A stretch of 64,000 nt of DNA from an uncultured Chloroflexota bacterium (GTDB lineage Bacteria; Chloroflexota; UBA11872), in NCBI GenBank assembly GCA_958296175.1, contig OY282448.1:2666127-2730126 (forward strand), read 5' to 3'. The position numbers and the translations under genes are program-made. The notes beneath the pieces were generated by a model. It saw only the letters and a list, made by a program, of their open reading frames with translations. It had not been told where the DNA came from and searched no databases. This document shows, piece after piece, positions 37,058-44,920 of this stretch (positions are counted from its first letter, which is position 1; every line of letters begins with the position of its first letter).

Positions 37058-38225
37058 AGGCGGCCAGGGTACGGCGGGCGATTTCCGTCCAGGCATGCCG
37101 CGCGGCCACGGCGCGCGCGCCGGCGGCCAGTTCGCGCCGCCGCCCGGGGCTGTCGCGCACGACGGCCAGCGCCTGCGCCAGCGCCGCCGCGTCATTGCGG
37201 GGGACAAAACACACCTCGCCGGGGCGTACGTCCACGAGGCCGGCGTGCGGGGGGCGCGTGGTGACGATGGGCGCGCCGTGCGCCGCGGCGTTCATGAACG
37301 AGCCGCGCCGCGTCGACAGCCCGGCCAGGAACGGCAGCGCGACGACGTCGCAGGCCGTGAGCCAGCGCGAGACCGCCGCCGTGGGCAACGCGCCCGTGTC
37401 GATCACGCGCAGCCCGTCGAACGTGCGCGCCGGCGCCGCGGGTTCGGCGCGGCGCGCCGGCAGGGGCGGGGCCGCCGCGCCGATCAGCGCCAGGCGCGTG
37501 TCGGGCCGCCGCAGGTGCGGCGCCCGCATGGCCTCGGCCAGCACGCCGACGCCTTTGCTGCGCTGGCGAAACCCAAAGAACCCCACCACGAACAGGCCGG
37601 CGTCCAGCCCCAGCGCCGCGCGGGCGGCCAGCCGCCCGCCGGTGGCCTGGGTCGGCTCGATGCCGGGGCCGGTTGGAATCCAGTGGGCGCGCGGCAGGCC
37701 GCCGCAGGCGGCAACGGCCGCGCGCCGGTCGAGCTCGTCCACGAAGATGGCCGCGTCTGCCGCCCGCGCCAGGCGGCGCACCAGCGCCGAGCGCAGCGGC
37801 CCGGCCTTGGGAAACAGGTAGGGCGCGCCCAGGTCATGGAAGGTGACGGCCAGGCGGGCGCGCGCCAACAGCAGGCGCGGCAGCAACGCCAGGCCCGCGA
37901 TTTCGCCCGGACGCTGGAACGCGCCCGCCTGGAACTGGAGATGTACGACGTCCGGCCGCAGCCGCCGGGCGGTCCGCGCGGTTGCCAGCGCCGCCTGCAG
38001 CGGGAGGCGGCCCGCCGCCGCGTGGACGCGCGCCGCCGGCTCGTCGACGCGCCGCGACTCGGTGGCCACGTGGCAGACGACGCCGGCGGCCTGCATGGCC
38101 GCGGCCAGTTTGGCCGTGTGGTCGGCAATGCCGCCCATGCGCGGGGCAAACTCGCCGCTGACGAACAGCACGCGCGGCCGCCCGGCGCCGCGAACGCCCG
38201 GCGTCAGTTCCTTCGTGCGGTCCAC
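37047..38225 (-). CDS. Glycosyltransferase family 4
   Basis: A 392-residue GT-B enzyme. The N-terminal half has RVLFVSGEFAPRMGGIADHT, the usual glycine-rich acceptor loop; the middle has FGFRQRSKGVGVLAEAM (KG of the donor site). The C-terminal half shows the E-x7-E region in altered form (FLAGLSTRRGSFMNAAAHG APIV). It adds a sugar to a lipid-linked intermediate in the cytoplasm. It starts at a GTG (38225) after a 118-nt gap and overlaps the GT39 gene, so both are co-translated. Confidence 0.82.
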   Translation of the reverse strand: MDRTKELTPGVRGAGRPRVLFVSGEFAPRMGGIADHTAKLAAAMQAAGVVCHVATESRRVDEPAARVHAAAGRLPLQAALATARTARRLRPDVVHLQFQAGAFQRPGEIAGLALLPRLLLARARLAVTFHDLGAPYLFPKAGPLRSALVRRLARAADAAIFVDELDRRAAVAACGGLPRAHWIPTGPGIEPTQATGGRLAARAALGLDAGLFVVGFFGFRQRSKGVGVLAEAMRAPHLRRPDTRLALIGAAAPPLPARRAEPAAPARTFDGLRVIDTGALPTAAVSRWLTACDVVALPFLAGLSTRRGSFMNAAAHGAPIVTTRPPHAGLVDVRPGEVCFVPRNDAAALAQALAVVRDSPGRRRELAAGARAVAARHAWTEIARRTLAAYGC

Positions 38226-38343
38226 GCCAGAACGTCACTCCCTGTCCGTTGCGCCTATGACGACAGACGTCCACGTCAGCGCCCGCCGGGTCCACGGCCC
38301 GATAATCCGCGCGCCCGTCATGCCCGCGCCGGCGGAGTGCGGG

Positions 38344-39291
38344 TCAGCGGCCCCATCCGGTCCACTGCCAGAGTGTCACGGCGGAAATCTGGCGCAGCTC
38401 GCGCCGCGCGTGCGGACGCGCGGCGGGGCGCAGCAGGCGCAGCGCCTGTTCCAGCATGCGCAACAGACCGCTGGCGGCCACGAACACGCGCAAGACGGCC
38501 GCGGCCGGCCAGCCCCAGGTCTTGGCCACGTACCGGTAGCGGCTGCGAAAGAACCGGCGCTCGCGCGCGACCGGGTCGTGGGACGAGCTTGCGCCGCCGC
38601 GGTGCCGAATGCAGGCATCGGCAGCCACGGCGCAGCGCCAGCCGCGCCGCCGCAGCTCTCGCAGCAGGTCCGTTTCTTCCGCGTACATGAAATAGCCGGG
38701 GTCGAAGCCGCCGGCCGCGCGCAGCGCGGCGCGGCGAAAACACAGGCAGGCGCCGGTGAGCCATTCCGGTTCCGCGTGGGGCGCGTCGCGCAGGTAATAG
38801 CGCCGCAGCGCGGGCGCCTCCGGCGCGAACCGCTGGATGAGCGTGCCGTCGGCGAAGGCCGCGCCGAGGGTGGGCAAGCGGCGCGCGGGCGACGCGGGCG
38901 CGCGCCCGTCCGCCGCGTGCATGGGAGCCACGCACCCCAGATCGGGCGCGCGGTGGAGGCGCCGCAGCATGGCGCCCAGCGCGCCCGGCGCCAGTTCGGC
39001 GTCAGGATTGAGAATCAGGACGGCGTCCCCCTCGGCGCGCGCGATGCCGATGTTGGCGGCGGCGCCGAAACCCAGGTTGCGGGGCGCTTGGATCAGGTGC
39101 GCCTCGGGGCAGACCTCCCGCACCAGGTCGGGCGTCGCGTCGCGGGAGGCGTTGTCGATGACCGTTATGTCAAGCTGCCCGGGAACTTCGGGCGCTGCGG
39201 CCAGCACCGACCGCAGGCAGGCCGCAACGTCCGCGCGCGAGTTCCAGGTCACCACCACGACCGAGACGGACGCCAGCGCCGCGGGGTTCAC
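38344..39291 (-). CDS. Glycosyltransferase family 2
   Basis: A 315-residue GT-A protein of the rhamnosyltransferase-like type. Motifs: VSVVVVTWNSRADVAACLRS, VIDNASRDATPDLV, RNLGFGAAANIGIARAEGDA, the metal-binding LNPDAELAPGAL, and the acceptor block FDPGYFMYAEETDLLRELR. A C-terminal amphipathic region may bind the membrane. GTG 39291 overlaps the upstream gene by four bases (GTGA). Third enzyme of the five-gene cluster. Confidence 0.88.
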   Translation of the reverse strand: MNPAALASVSVVVVTWNSRADVAACLRSVLAAAPEVPGQLDITVIDNASRDATPDLVREVCPEAHLIQAPRNLGFGAAANIGIARAEGDAVLILNPDAELAPGALGAMLRRLHRAPDLGCVAPMHAADGRAPASPARRLPTLGAAFADGTLIQRFAPEAPALRRYYLRDAPHAEPEWLTGACLCFRRAALRAAGGFDPGYFMYAEETDLLRELRRRGWRCAVAADACIRHRGGASSSHDPVARERRFFRSRYRYVAKTWGWPAAAVLRVFVAASGLLRMLEQALRLLRPAARPHARRELRQISAVTLWQWTGWGR

Positions 39292-40061
39292 TGCGCGGCC
39301 TCCCGCGCGTCCGCGGCCCAGCAGGCGCGCAGGCCGCGCTGCACGCGCCACTCGAACTCGGCCATCAGCAGCGCCAGCAGCAGGCCAACCGCGCCGTCGC
39401 GGTAACCTCGCAGCCGCACCAGCCGCCGCCAGAATTCGCGCAGGGGTTGCAGCGCCACGGCGCTGGGGCGGCGCCTGACGCCAGCCTGGTGCAGGCCGCG
39501 CACGGCCAGGGCGGCGTACGTGCGCTGGCGCGCGCGGAACTCGCGGACGCTGGGATAGCTGAGATGGTCGAGCCGCTGCTTCATGCGGCCGACCTTCCCG
39601 TCTACCTGGGCAAGCTCGTGGACGAGCCGCTGGCGCTGGTAGCGCGCGCGGCGGCGGTCCATGACGCGCAGTTGGAAATCCGGCGCCCAGCCGCCGCCGC
39701 GCAGCCACCGGCCAAACATGCGGTTGCGGCGCGGCACCCAATAGCCGGCGTAGGGCTCGACGCCGACGCGGGCGCGGATTTCCCGACCGAGCGCCGCCGG
39801 AACCCGTTCGTCGTCGTCGACGAAGGCCACCCAATCGTTGACCGCCAACCGCAGCGCGGCGTCACGTTTGTCGGCGAAGTCGGTCCAGCGGCGTTCCACC
39901 ACGCGGACGCCGCGCAGCAGCGCGGGCGCGGCGTTTTCGCCGCGCGAGTCGTCCAGCACGACCAGGCGTTCGTCGGCCCAGGCCAGCGTCTGGAGGCAGG
40001 CGGGCAGCGAGTCCGAAGCGCCGCGGGCCAGGACGACGGCGCTGATTGGCGCGGGGGTCAT
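39288..40061 (-). CDS. Glycosyltransferase family 2 (WaaE/KdtX-like)
   Basis: A 257-residue GT-A enzyme: ISAVVLARGASDSLPACLQT, WADERLVVLDDSRG, and the catalytic AFVDDDERVPAALGREI in which the DDE/DERV block resembles lipopolysaccharide core glucosyltransferases. Later WAPDFQLRVMDRRRARY and HELAQVDGKVGRMKQRLDH fit that family. The C-terminus has a hydrophobic helix (GAVGLLLALLMAEFEW). It overlaps both neighbours by four bases, so it is in one transcript with them. Confidence 0.87.
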   Translation of the reverse strand: MTPAPISAVVLARGASDSLPACLQTLAWADERLVVLDDSRGENAAPALLRGVRVVERRWTDFADKRDAALRLAVNDWVAFVDDDERVPAALGREIRARVGVEPYAGYWVPRRNRMFGRWLRGGGWAPDFQLRVMDRRRARYQRQRLVHELAQVDGKVGRMKQRLDHLSYPSVREFRARQRTYAALAVRGLHQAGVRRRPSAVALQPLREFWRRLVRLRGYRDGAVGLLLALLMAEFEWRVQRGLRACWAADAREAAQ

Positions 40062-40921
40062 TGGCCGCGCCGCAGGGCGGCGCGCGCCGCGGCGTACGCC
40101 TGACGGCGCGGCCCCGGCAGACCCGCGCGCAGGGAGAGCAGCAGCCACATGAGACCCAGCGCGGCCGACGCCATCGGTTTGGCATGGTGGCGCCGATACC
40201 AGCGTGCGCGGCTCTGGTAGAGCCGCGGCAGCAGCTCGCCGCCCGAGGTGCTGGCCGCGCGAATGTGGGTGACGCGCGCGGCCGGCACGTGCAGCACGCG
40301 CCAGCCGTCGTCCCAGCAGCGGCGGCACAGGTCGATTTCCTCGGCGTACATCCAATAGTCCGTCGAAAACGCGCCCACCAGGTCCAGCGCCCGCCGGCGC
40401 AGCAGCATGAACGCGCCCAGCACGTAGCCGACGGTGCGCGGAGCGCCGCGCGACCACAAGCGTCCGTTCAGACGCGAGCCGCGCAGACGGTCGGGCAGCG
40501 GCAGCAAGTCGCCCACGGCCTGGCCAATGCCCGGAAAGGCGAAGGCGCAATCCTGGGGCGACCCGTCGGGGTCGAGCAGCAGCGGCCCCGCGCAGGCAGC
40601 GTCGGGATGCTGGTCGAGCGCGTGCGCGAGCTCCGCAAGCGCGTCGGGGTCGGCCCAGACGTCGGAGTTGGCAACCAGCGCTAGCGGCGCCTCACCAACG
40701 TCGACCCCGACGTTTGCCGCGGCGCCGTAGCCCGGGTTGTCCGGCAGCAGGATGACGCGCGCATCGAGCGCGGCGTCGTCGGCCAGCGCCGCTACCTGCG
40801 GGTCGCCGGCGGTGTCCACGATGGTCAGCGAGGCAAGCTGCGCGGTGGAGCCGCGCAGGCTGAGCGCCGCGCGCGCCGTCATCACCGCATGGCCGTGCGA
40901 CACGATGACGGCGTCGATCAT
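40058..40921 (-). CDS. Glycosyltransferase family 2
   Basis: A 287-residue GT-A enzyme, first of the operon: MIDAVIVSHGHAVMTARAAL, VILLPDNPGYGAAANVGVDV, LVANSDVWADPDAL (metal-binding DxD-like region), and FSTDYWMYAEEIDLCRRCW. It belongs to the same rhamnosyltransferase-like group as the gene at 38344. Its ATG overlaps by four bases the stop of a small frame containing an rplL fragment (40918-41115), an odd upstream neighbour that may influence its translation. Confidence 0.87.
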   Translation of the reverse strand: MIDAVIVSHGHAVMTARAALSLRGSTAQLASLTIVDTAGDPQVAALADDAALDARVILLPDNPGYGAAANVGVDVGEAPLALVANSDVWADPDALAELAHALDQHPDAACAGPLLLDPDGSPQDCAFAFPGIGQAVGDLLPLPDRLRGSRLNGRLWSRGAPRTVGYVLGAFMLLRRRALDLVGAFSTDYWMYAEEIDLCRRCWDDGWRVLHVPAARVTHIRAASTSGGELLPRLYQSRARWYRRHHAKPMASAALGLMWLLLSLRAGLPGPRRQAYAAARAALRRGQ

Positions 40922-40964
40922 GGCGTCCCGGCCGCCGGGGGGAACGGGTGCGCGCCTGTCACGC

Positions 40965-41040
40965 GGGCGGCCGAGACGTTGTATTTCTCCTTCGACGCCT
41001 CCAGCAGCTCCGCCAGCTCCAGCACGGTCATGCTGACGCG
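40965..41040 (-). pseudogene. Displaced rplL (L7/L12) fragment
   Basis: Bases 40968-41035 are nearly identical to 41584-41652 inside rplL (GACGTTGTATTTCTCCTTC in both), differing at a handful of positions. It encodes [23 protein letters not shown], the L7/L12 N-terminal hinge region. It sits within a 65-residue frame (40918-41115) whose stop overlaps the first glycosyltransferase start as ATGA. Confidence 0.8.
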
Positions 41041-41261
41041 CCGCGGCGGTCGGCCATGGTCGGGGTCACGATCGGACGTCGTCAGCCGCGGCGCGCCGGC
41101 GCGCAGACGCGCCAACCTCGGACGCCTGCCGGCGCGGAAAGAGCCGGGCGGCGCGCGGCTGTCCGACGGCGCACGACCTCCCGTCGGCGCGGGCAGGGCG
41201 GGGCCGCGGCTGAATATCCGCCGCCGGGCGGGGGGCGGCGCTGGCCGAGCGGCGCGCGGCT

Positions 41262-41290
41262 GCCCGCGGACGCTGGCTGCGTCCGCGGGC
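41262..41290 (-). terminator. Terminator hairpin after rplL
   Basis: GCCCGCGGACGC and GCGTCCGCGGGC form a perfect 12-bp stem with a 5-nt loop, 26 bases past the rplL stop. No T-run follows. Confidence 0.65.
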
Positions 41291-41315
41291 GTGGCCGGCC
41301 GCGCCCGGGCGGGCG

Positions 41316-41693
41316 CTACTTGACGACGGCGGTGGCGCCGACGTCGTCCAGGCGCGAAACGATCGCGTCGGCTTCCTCGCGCGACAAGCCCTCTTTGATG
41401 ACTTTCGGGGCCGCATCGACCACCCCTTTTGCTTCGCGGAGACCGAGGCCGGTGATTTCGCGCACCACCTTGATGACCTGGATTTTCTGCTGGCCGGCCG
41501 TGGAGATTTCGACGGAAAACTCCGTCTGCTCCTCTTCGACCGCCACCGCACCGTTGCCGACCGGCGCGGCCACGGCCACCGGCGCGGCCGAGACGTTGTA
41601 TTTCTCCTTCAACGCCTCCACCAGCTCCGCCAGCTCCAGCACGGTCATGCTGTCCAGCGCGGACAGAATGTCGTCTTTGGTGATGGTTGCCAT
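41316..41693 (-). CDS. rplL: 50S ribosomal protein L7/L12
   Basis: A 125-residue stalk protein. N-terminal dimerisation part: [20 protein letters not shown]; an Ala/Val-rich hinge (about 36-50); then the globular factor-binding domain with [20 protein letters not shown] and [18 protein letters not shown]. It recruits elongation factors to the ribosome. Its ATG shares one base with the rplJ stop (TGATG), so the two are coupled. Terminal gene of the block. Confidence 0.97.
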   Translation of the reverse strand: MATITKDDILSALDSMTVLELAELVEALKEKYNVSAAPVAVAAPVGNGAVAVEEEQTEFSVEISTAGQQKIQVIKVVREITGLGLREAKGVVDAAPKVIKEGLSREEADAIVSRLDDVGATAVVK

Positions 41694-42235
41694 CACGATC
41701 CTCCTTCGGCGCCAGCTTCGTGCAGCTGGTCGAGGCGCCCTTGCAGGGCGTACACCAAACCTGAAATCAAACTGTCCAAGGCGTGCACGATGCCGGCGAT
41801 GGGCGCGTTGATGGCCCACACCAGCTCGGCGTTGAGTTGCTCGCGCCCCATGATGGCGGCGAGCTTGAGCACGCGGTCGGCGTTCAGCAGCTCGCCGTCG
41901 AGCACGCCGCCGCGAATGTCCACGGAGGGATGCGCGGCGGCGAAGTCGCGCAGCGCCCGCGCGGCGGCGGGAACGTCCTCGCCGCCGAACGTCAGCGCCG
42001 ACTGCCCGTTCAGAAACTCGCCCAGGCCGGGCGCCCCGACCTGCGACGCGGCGCGAACGGCCAGACTGTTCTTGACCACGCGGAACGTGGCGCCGGCGCC
42101 GCGAATGCGCGCCCGCAGTTCCTGCTGCTCCGTGACCGAGAGGTCACGATACCCCGACACGATGCTGATGGGGGCGGATTGCAGCTGGGCGGTCAGCTCC
42201 TCGACGACGGCGGCTTTTTGTGCCCGGGTCGGCAC
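41693..42235 (-). CDS. rplJ: 50S ribosomal protein L10
   Basis: A 180-residue protein that anchors L7/L12 to 23S rRNA. Family marks: [51 protein letters not shown], and a C-terminal helix that binds L7/L12. A good ribosome site (GGAGGAA) precedes the ATG at 42235. It is separated from rplA by a 174-nt leader with an attenuator-like hairpin, which fits autogenous control by L10. Confidence 0.96.
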   Translation of the reverse strand: MPTRAQKAAVVEELTAQLQSAPISIVSGYRDLSVTEQQELRARIRGAGATFRVVKNSLAVRAASQVGAPGLGEFLNGQSALTFGGEDVPAAARALRDFAAAHPSVDIRGGVLDGELLNADRVLKLAAIMGREQLNAELVWAINAPIAGIVHALDSLISGLVYALQGRLDQLHEAGAEGGS

Positions 42236-42267
42236 GGGGGTTCCTCCTTCTGGGGTGCAGGCAAACG

Positions 42268-42308
42268 AAAAAATCGAGCGGCGCGCCTGACCGGCGGGTT
42301 CGCTCGAT
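42268..42308 (-). promoter_or_regulatory. Attenuator-like hairpin in the L10 leader
   Basis: On the minus strand ATCGAGCG and CGCTCGAT pair around a GC-rich 20-nt loop, and the stem runs into six T's (TTTTTT). This is a Rho-independent terminator shape 33 nt before rplJ. Upstream (42310-42400) is a second hairpin region. Together they fit an L10 leader. Confidence 0.6.
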
Positions 42309-42409
42309 CGTCAGTTCGCGCCTCGGCGGGCTCTCTCGTCCTGAGAGATTTTGGGCCCGCGGTCTCGGGCATTGGCAGTGTGGGGGGTGGGCGGGGTCGA
42401 ACTCCTGGA

Positions 42410-43126
42410 TCAGGTCGCGGCGGCGGCGGCCTCGGTCACCGCGGCCTGGGGGTCGAGGCGAATGCCCGGCCCCATGCTGGAACAGATGCTGAGCGTGCGG
42501 ATGTACGCGCCGCGGGCGGCGCTGGGGCGCGCGCGCGAGACGGCGTCGATGAGCGTCAGCAGATTCTCCTTGAGCGCCTCGCGGCCCATGGAGACCTTGC
42601 CGGCGGGAATGTGCAGGTTGGACAGCCGGTCCACGCGGAACTCCACGCGCCCGGCCTTCAGTTCGCGCACGACGCGCGCCACGTCTTGCGTGACGGTGCC
42701 GGCGCGGGCGTTAGGCATCAGGCCCCGCGGCCCCAGGATGCGGCCCAGCGGGCCGATGATGCGCATGTGGTCGGGCGTGGCGACGGCCGCGTCGAAGTCC
42801 AGCCAGCCGCCGCGGATGCGCTGCGCCAGGTCGTCGGCGCCGACCTCGTGGGCGCCGGCTTCGTGCGCTTCGCGCGCGCTGTCGCCGCTGGCAAAGACGA
42901 TCACGCGCACGTCGCGCCCCGTGCCGTGGGGGAGGCTGACCGTGCTGCGCACCTGCTGGTCGGCGTGCGTGGGGTCCACGCCCAGACGCGCGTGGAGTTC
43001 GACGGACTCGTCGAACTTTGCGGCCGGCAGCGCCAGCAGCACGTCAACCGCGTCGGTCACCGCGAGGCGGGCGCTGCGGTCTACAGCCTCCCGCGCCTGT
43101 CGATATCGTCGTCCGCGCCGCGCCAC
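42410..43126 (-). CDS. rplA: 50S ribosomal protein L1
   Basis: A 238-residue protein of the L1 stalk, which helps release deacylated tRNA. Family blocks: KFDESVELHARLGVDPTHAD, STVSLPHGTGRDVRVIVFAS, PLGRILGPRGLMPNARAGTV, and GREALKENLLTLIDAV. Starts at GTG 43126, three bases from the rplK stop. The final Ala/Thr tail is unremarkable. Confidence 0.97.
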   Translation of the reverse strand: MARRGRRYRQAREAVDRSARLAVTDAVDVLLALPAAKFDESVELHARLGVDPTHADQQVRSTVSLPHGTGRDVRVIVFASGDSAREAHEAGAHEVGADDLAQRIRGGWLDFDAAVATPDHMRIIGPLGRILGPRGLMPNARAGTVTQDVARVVRELKAGRVEFRVDRLSNLHIPAGKVSMGREALKENLLTLIDAVSRARPSAARGAYIRTLSICSSMGPGIRLDPQAAVTEAAAAAT

Positions 43127-43128
43127 GA

Positions 43129-43554
43129 TTACCCCTCGATCTGAATGCCCATGCTGCGGGCGGTGCCGGCGACGATGCGCATCGCCGCCTCGACGTCGTA
43201 AGCGTTGAGGTCGGGCATCTTGATTTCGGCAATTTCGCGCACCTGGGCCTGGGTGACCGCGCCGACCTTCTCGCGGTTCGGCTCGCCCGACCCATTCTCC
43301 ACGCCGGCGGCCTTGCGCAACAGGTCGGCGGCCGGCGGGGTCTTGGTGACGAAGGTGAAGGAGCGGTCTTCGTAGATCGTGATTTCCGCGGGGATCACGG
43401 AGCCGACCTGGTCGCGCGTGCGCTCGTTGTAGGTCTTGGTGAACTCGACGATGTTGACGCCGTAGCTGCCCAGCGCGGGGCCTACCGGCGGGGCCGGCGT
43501 GGCCTGGCCCGCGGCTAGCTGGAGCGTGATTTTGGCGAGGACGGTGCGTGCCAT
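43129..43554 (-). CDS. rplK: 50S ribosomal protein L11
   Basis: A 141-residue protein of the GTPase centre. Typical: [20 protein letters not shown] and [18 protein letters not shown], then [20 protein letters not shown] and the rRNA-binding C-terminal domain ending [12 protein letters not shown]. Normal length. Located between nusG and rplA as in most bacteria. Confidence 0.97.
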   Translation of the reverse strand: MARTVLAKITLQLAAGQATPAPPVGPALGSYGVNIVEFTKTYNERTRDQVGSVIPAEITIYEDRSFTFVTKTPPAADLLRKAAGVENGSGEPNREKVGAVTQAQVREIAEIKMPDLNAYDVEAAMRIVAGTARSMGIQIEG

Positions 43555-43572
43555 AGGTGCTCGATCCGCAGG

Positions 43573-44181
43573 CTAGACGATGGACCCGCCGCCGGACTTC
43601 TCGACCTGGAGAAAGTCCAGCTCTACCGGGGTGTCGCGGCCGAAGAACGAAACGAGGACTCGCAAGCGCTCTTTGTCCTCCATGACTTCGTCCACCGTGC
43701 CAAAGAAGTCGGTGAACGGCCCGTCGATGATCTTGACGCGCTCGCCGATCTGAATGCGCACCTCGGGCCGCGGAGCGTCGCCTTCCATCTGCCGAAAGAT
43801 GGTGCTGGCCTCGCTCGGCGGCAGCGGGGTGGGCTGGTTCCCCGACCCCACGAAGTTGACCACGCCCGGCGTGTTGCGCACCACCATCCAGGAGTCGTCT
43901 TCGAGGATCATGCGCACGAGCACGTAGCCGGGATACATCTTGCGCTGCACGGTGCGGCGCTGCCCGTGGCGGGATTCTTCGACTTCCTCGGTGGGGACCA
44001 CGACGTCGAAGACCTTCTCGGAGGCTTCCATGGAGCGGATGCGCTGCTCCATGTTCTTTTTAACCTTGGCTTCGTAGCCCGAGTAGGTGTTGACGACGTA
44101 CCACTTGGCGTTGTCCGGCGCTTCGCCCGGGGGGGCGGCCTGCTCCGTCGCGGCCGCCGCGCTGGCGCTCTCAGCCGTCAT
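43573..44181 (-). CDS. nusG: Transcription termination/antitermination factor NusG
   Basis: A 202-residue protein that binds RNA polymerase and couples it to ribosomes or Rho. NGN domain: [20 protein letters not shown], then [35 protein letters not shown] domain at the C-terminus: [21 protein letters not shown] 24-residue Ala/Glu-rich N-terminal tail is extra. It is placed between secE and rplK in the standard order. Confidence 0.97.
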   Translation of the reverse strand: MTAESASAAAATEQAAPPGEAPDNAKWYVVNTYSGYEAKVKKNMEQRIRSMEASEKVFDVVVPTEEVEESRHGQRRTVQRKMYPGYVLVRMILEDDSWMVVRNTPGVVNFVGSGNQPTPLPPSEASTIFRQMEGDAPRPEVRIQIGERVKIIDGPFTDFFGTVDEVMEDKERLRVLVSFFGRDTPVELDFLQVEKSGGGSIV

Positions 44182-44197
44182 GCTCGTGCACCTTCCC

Positions 44198-44416
44198 TCA
44201 GGACGTGATCAGGTTGAACAGGCGGTCGAAGCCCATGTCGGCCAGGCCGAGGATGATGGCCATGAGCAGGCTGATGGCCAGCACCAGGGCGGTGAGGCGC
44301 GCGGTCTGCTCGGGGGTGGGCCACTGGCACTTGCGCAGCTCGAGGTAGGCGTCGCGGGCGAAGCGGGTCGCTCGCGCCCTGCGGACGGTCTGGCGTACGG
44401 TGCGTGAGGACAACAT
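44198..44416 (-). CDS. secE: Preprotein translocase subunit SecE
   Basis: A 72-residue single-pass protein. A basic N-terminus and the amphipathic block YLELRKCQWPTPEQTARLTA precede one membrane helix (LVLAISLLMAIILGLADMG). It stabilises SecY in the translocon. Size and location upstream of nusG are typical. Confidence 0.93.
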   Translation of the reverse strand: MLSSRTVRQTVRRARATRFARDAYLELRKCQWPTPEQTARLTALVLAISLLMAIILGLADMGFDRLFNLITS

Positions 44417-44429
44417 GGGCAGCCACTCG

Positions 44430-44594
44430 CTAACGCGTTTCGCGGTGCAGCCGATGGCCGCGGCAGGCGCGGCAGAATTTGCGCGCCTGCAGGCGGTCGG
44501 GGCTGTTGCGCCGGTTCTTGCTGCTCACGTAGCCGCGTGAGCCGCAATCCGTGCACTCGAGCGTGATCACGATTCGGTCGCCTTTGCGGGGCAT
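44430..44594 (-). CDS. rpmG: 50S ribosomal protein L33
   Basis: A 54-residue protein, [20 protein letters not shown] then [26 protein letters not shown]. The zinc-binding form is present with CxxC pairs at 14/17 and 41/44. It heads the translation block. It ends 14 nt before secE; the tRNA-Trp often found between them is absent. Confidence 0.95.
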   Translation of the reverse strand: MPRKGDRIVITLECTDCGSRGYVSSKNRRNSPDRLQARKFCRACRGHRLHRETR

Positions 44595-44920
44595 TCGGAC
44601 TCCGCGGCCGCGTCAGGCCGCATGCGCCGCGGCCGCGCCGTGTAGGCAGCGCCCGCGGAAACGTTCACCATGCACAAGAAGACCCCGCCGGTCGCCCGCG
44701 CGGGACGGTCAAGTATACGACGCCAGAGCGGGGCGCGCCTGCGCACGGACGGCAATTGCGGACGCCGCGGGTTCCCGCGGGCGCCGCGCGGCGCCCGCCC
44801 GGTCTGCGCCCGCTTCGCCGGCGCAGGGGCCGCTGGAACGGGGACCGGCGGCCGCGGGGATTGATTCGCGCCGGTTTGCGTCGCAGCATGGAGAAACGGG
44901 TCGGCGGGAAAGGCGGCGGC
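44595..44920. other. Divergent intergenic region upstream of rpmG
   Basis: This 326-nt gap separates rpmG (minus) from the Rieske gene (plus). TATACT on the minus strand (44712-44717) is a plausible -10 box for the ribosomal block; no matching -35 was found at 17 nt. Nothing else recognised. Confidence 0.3.
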
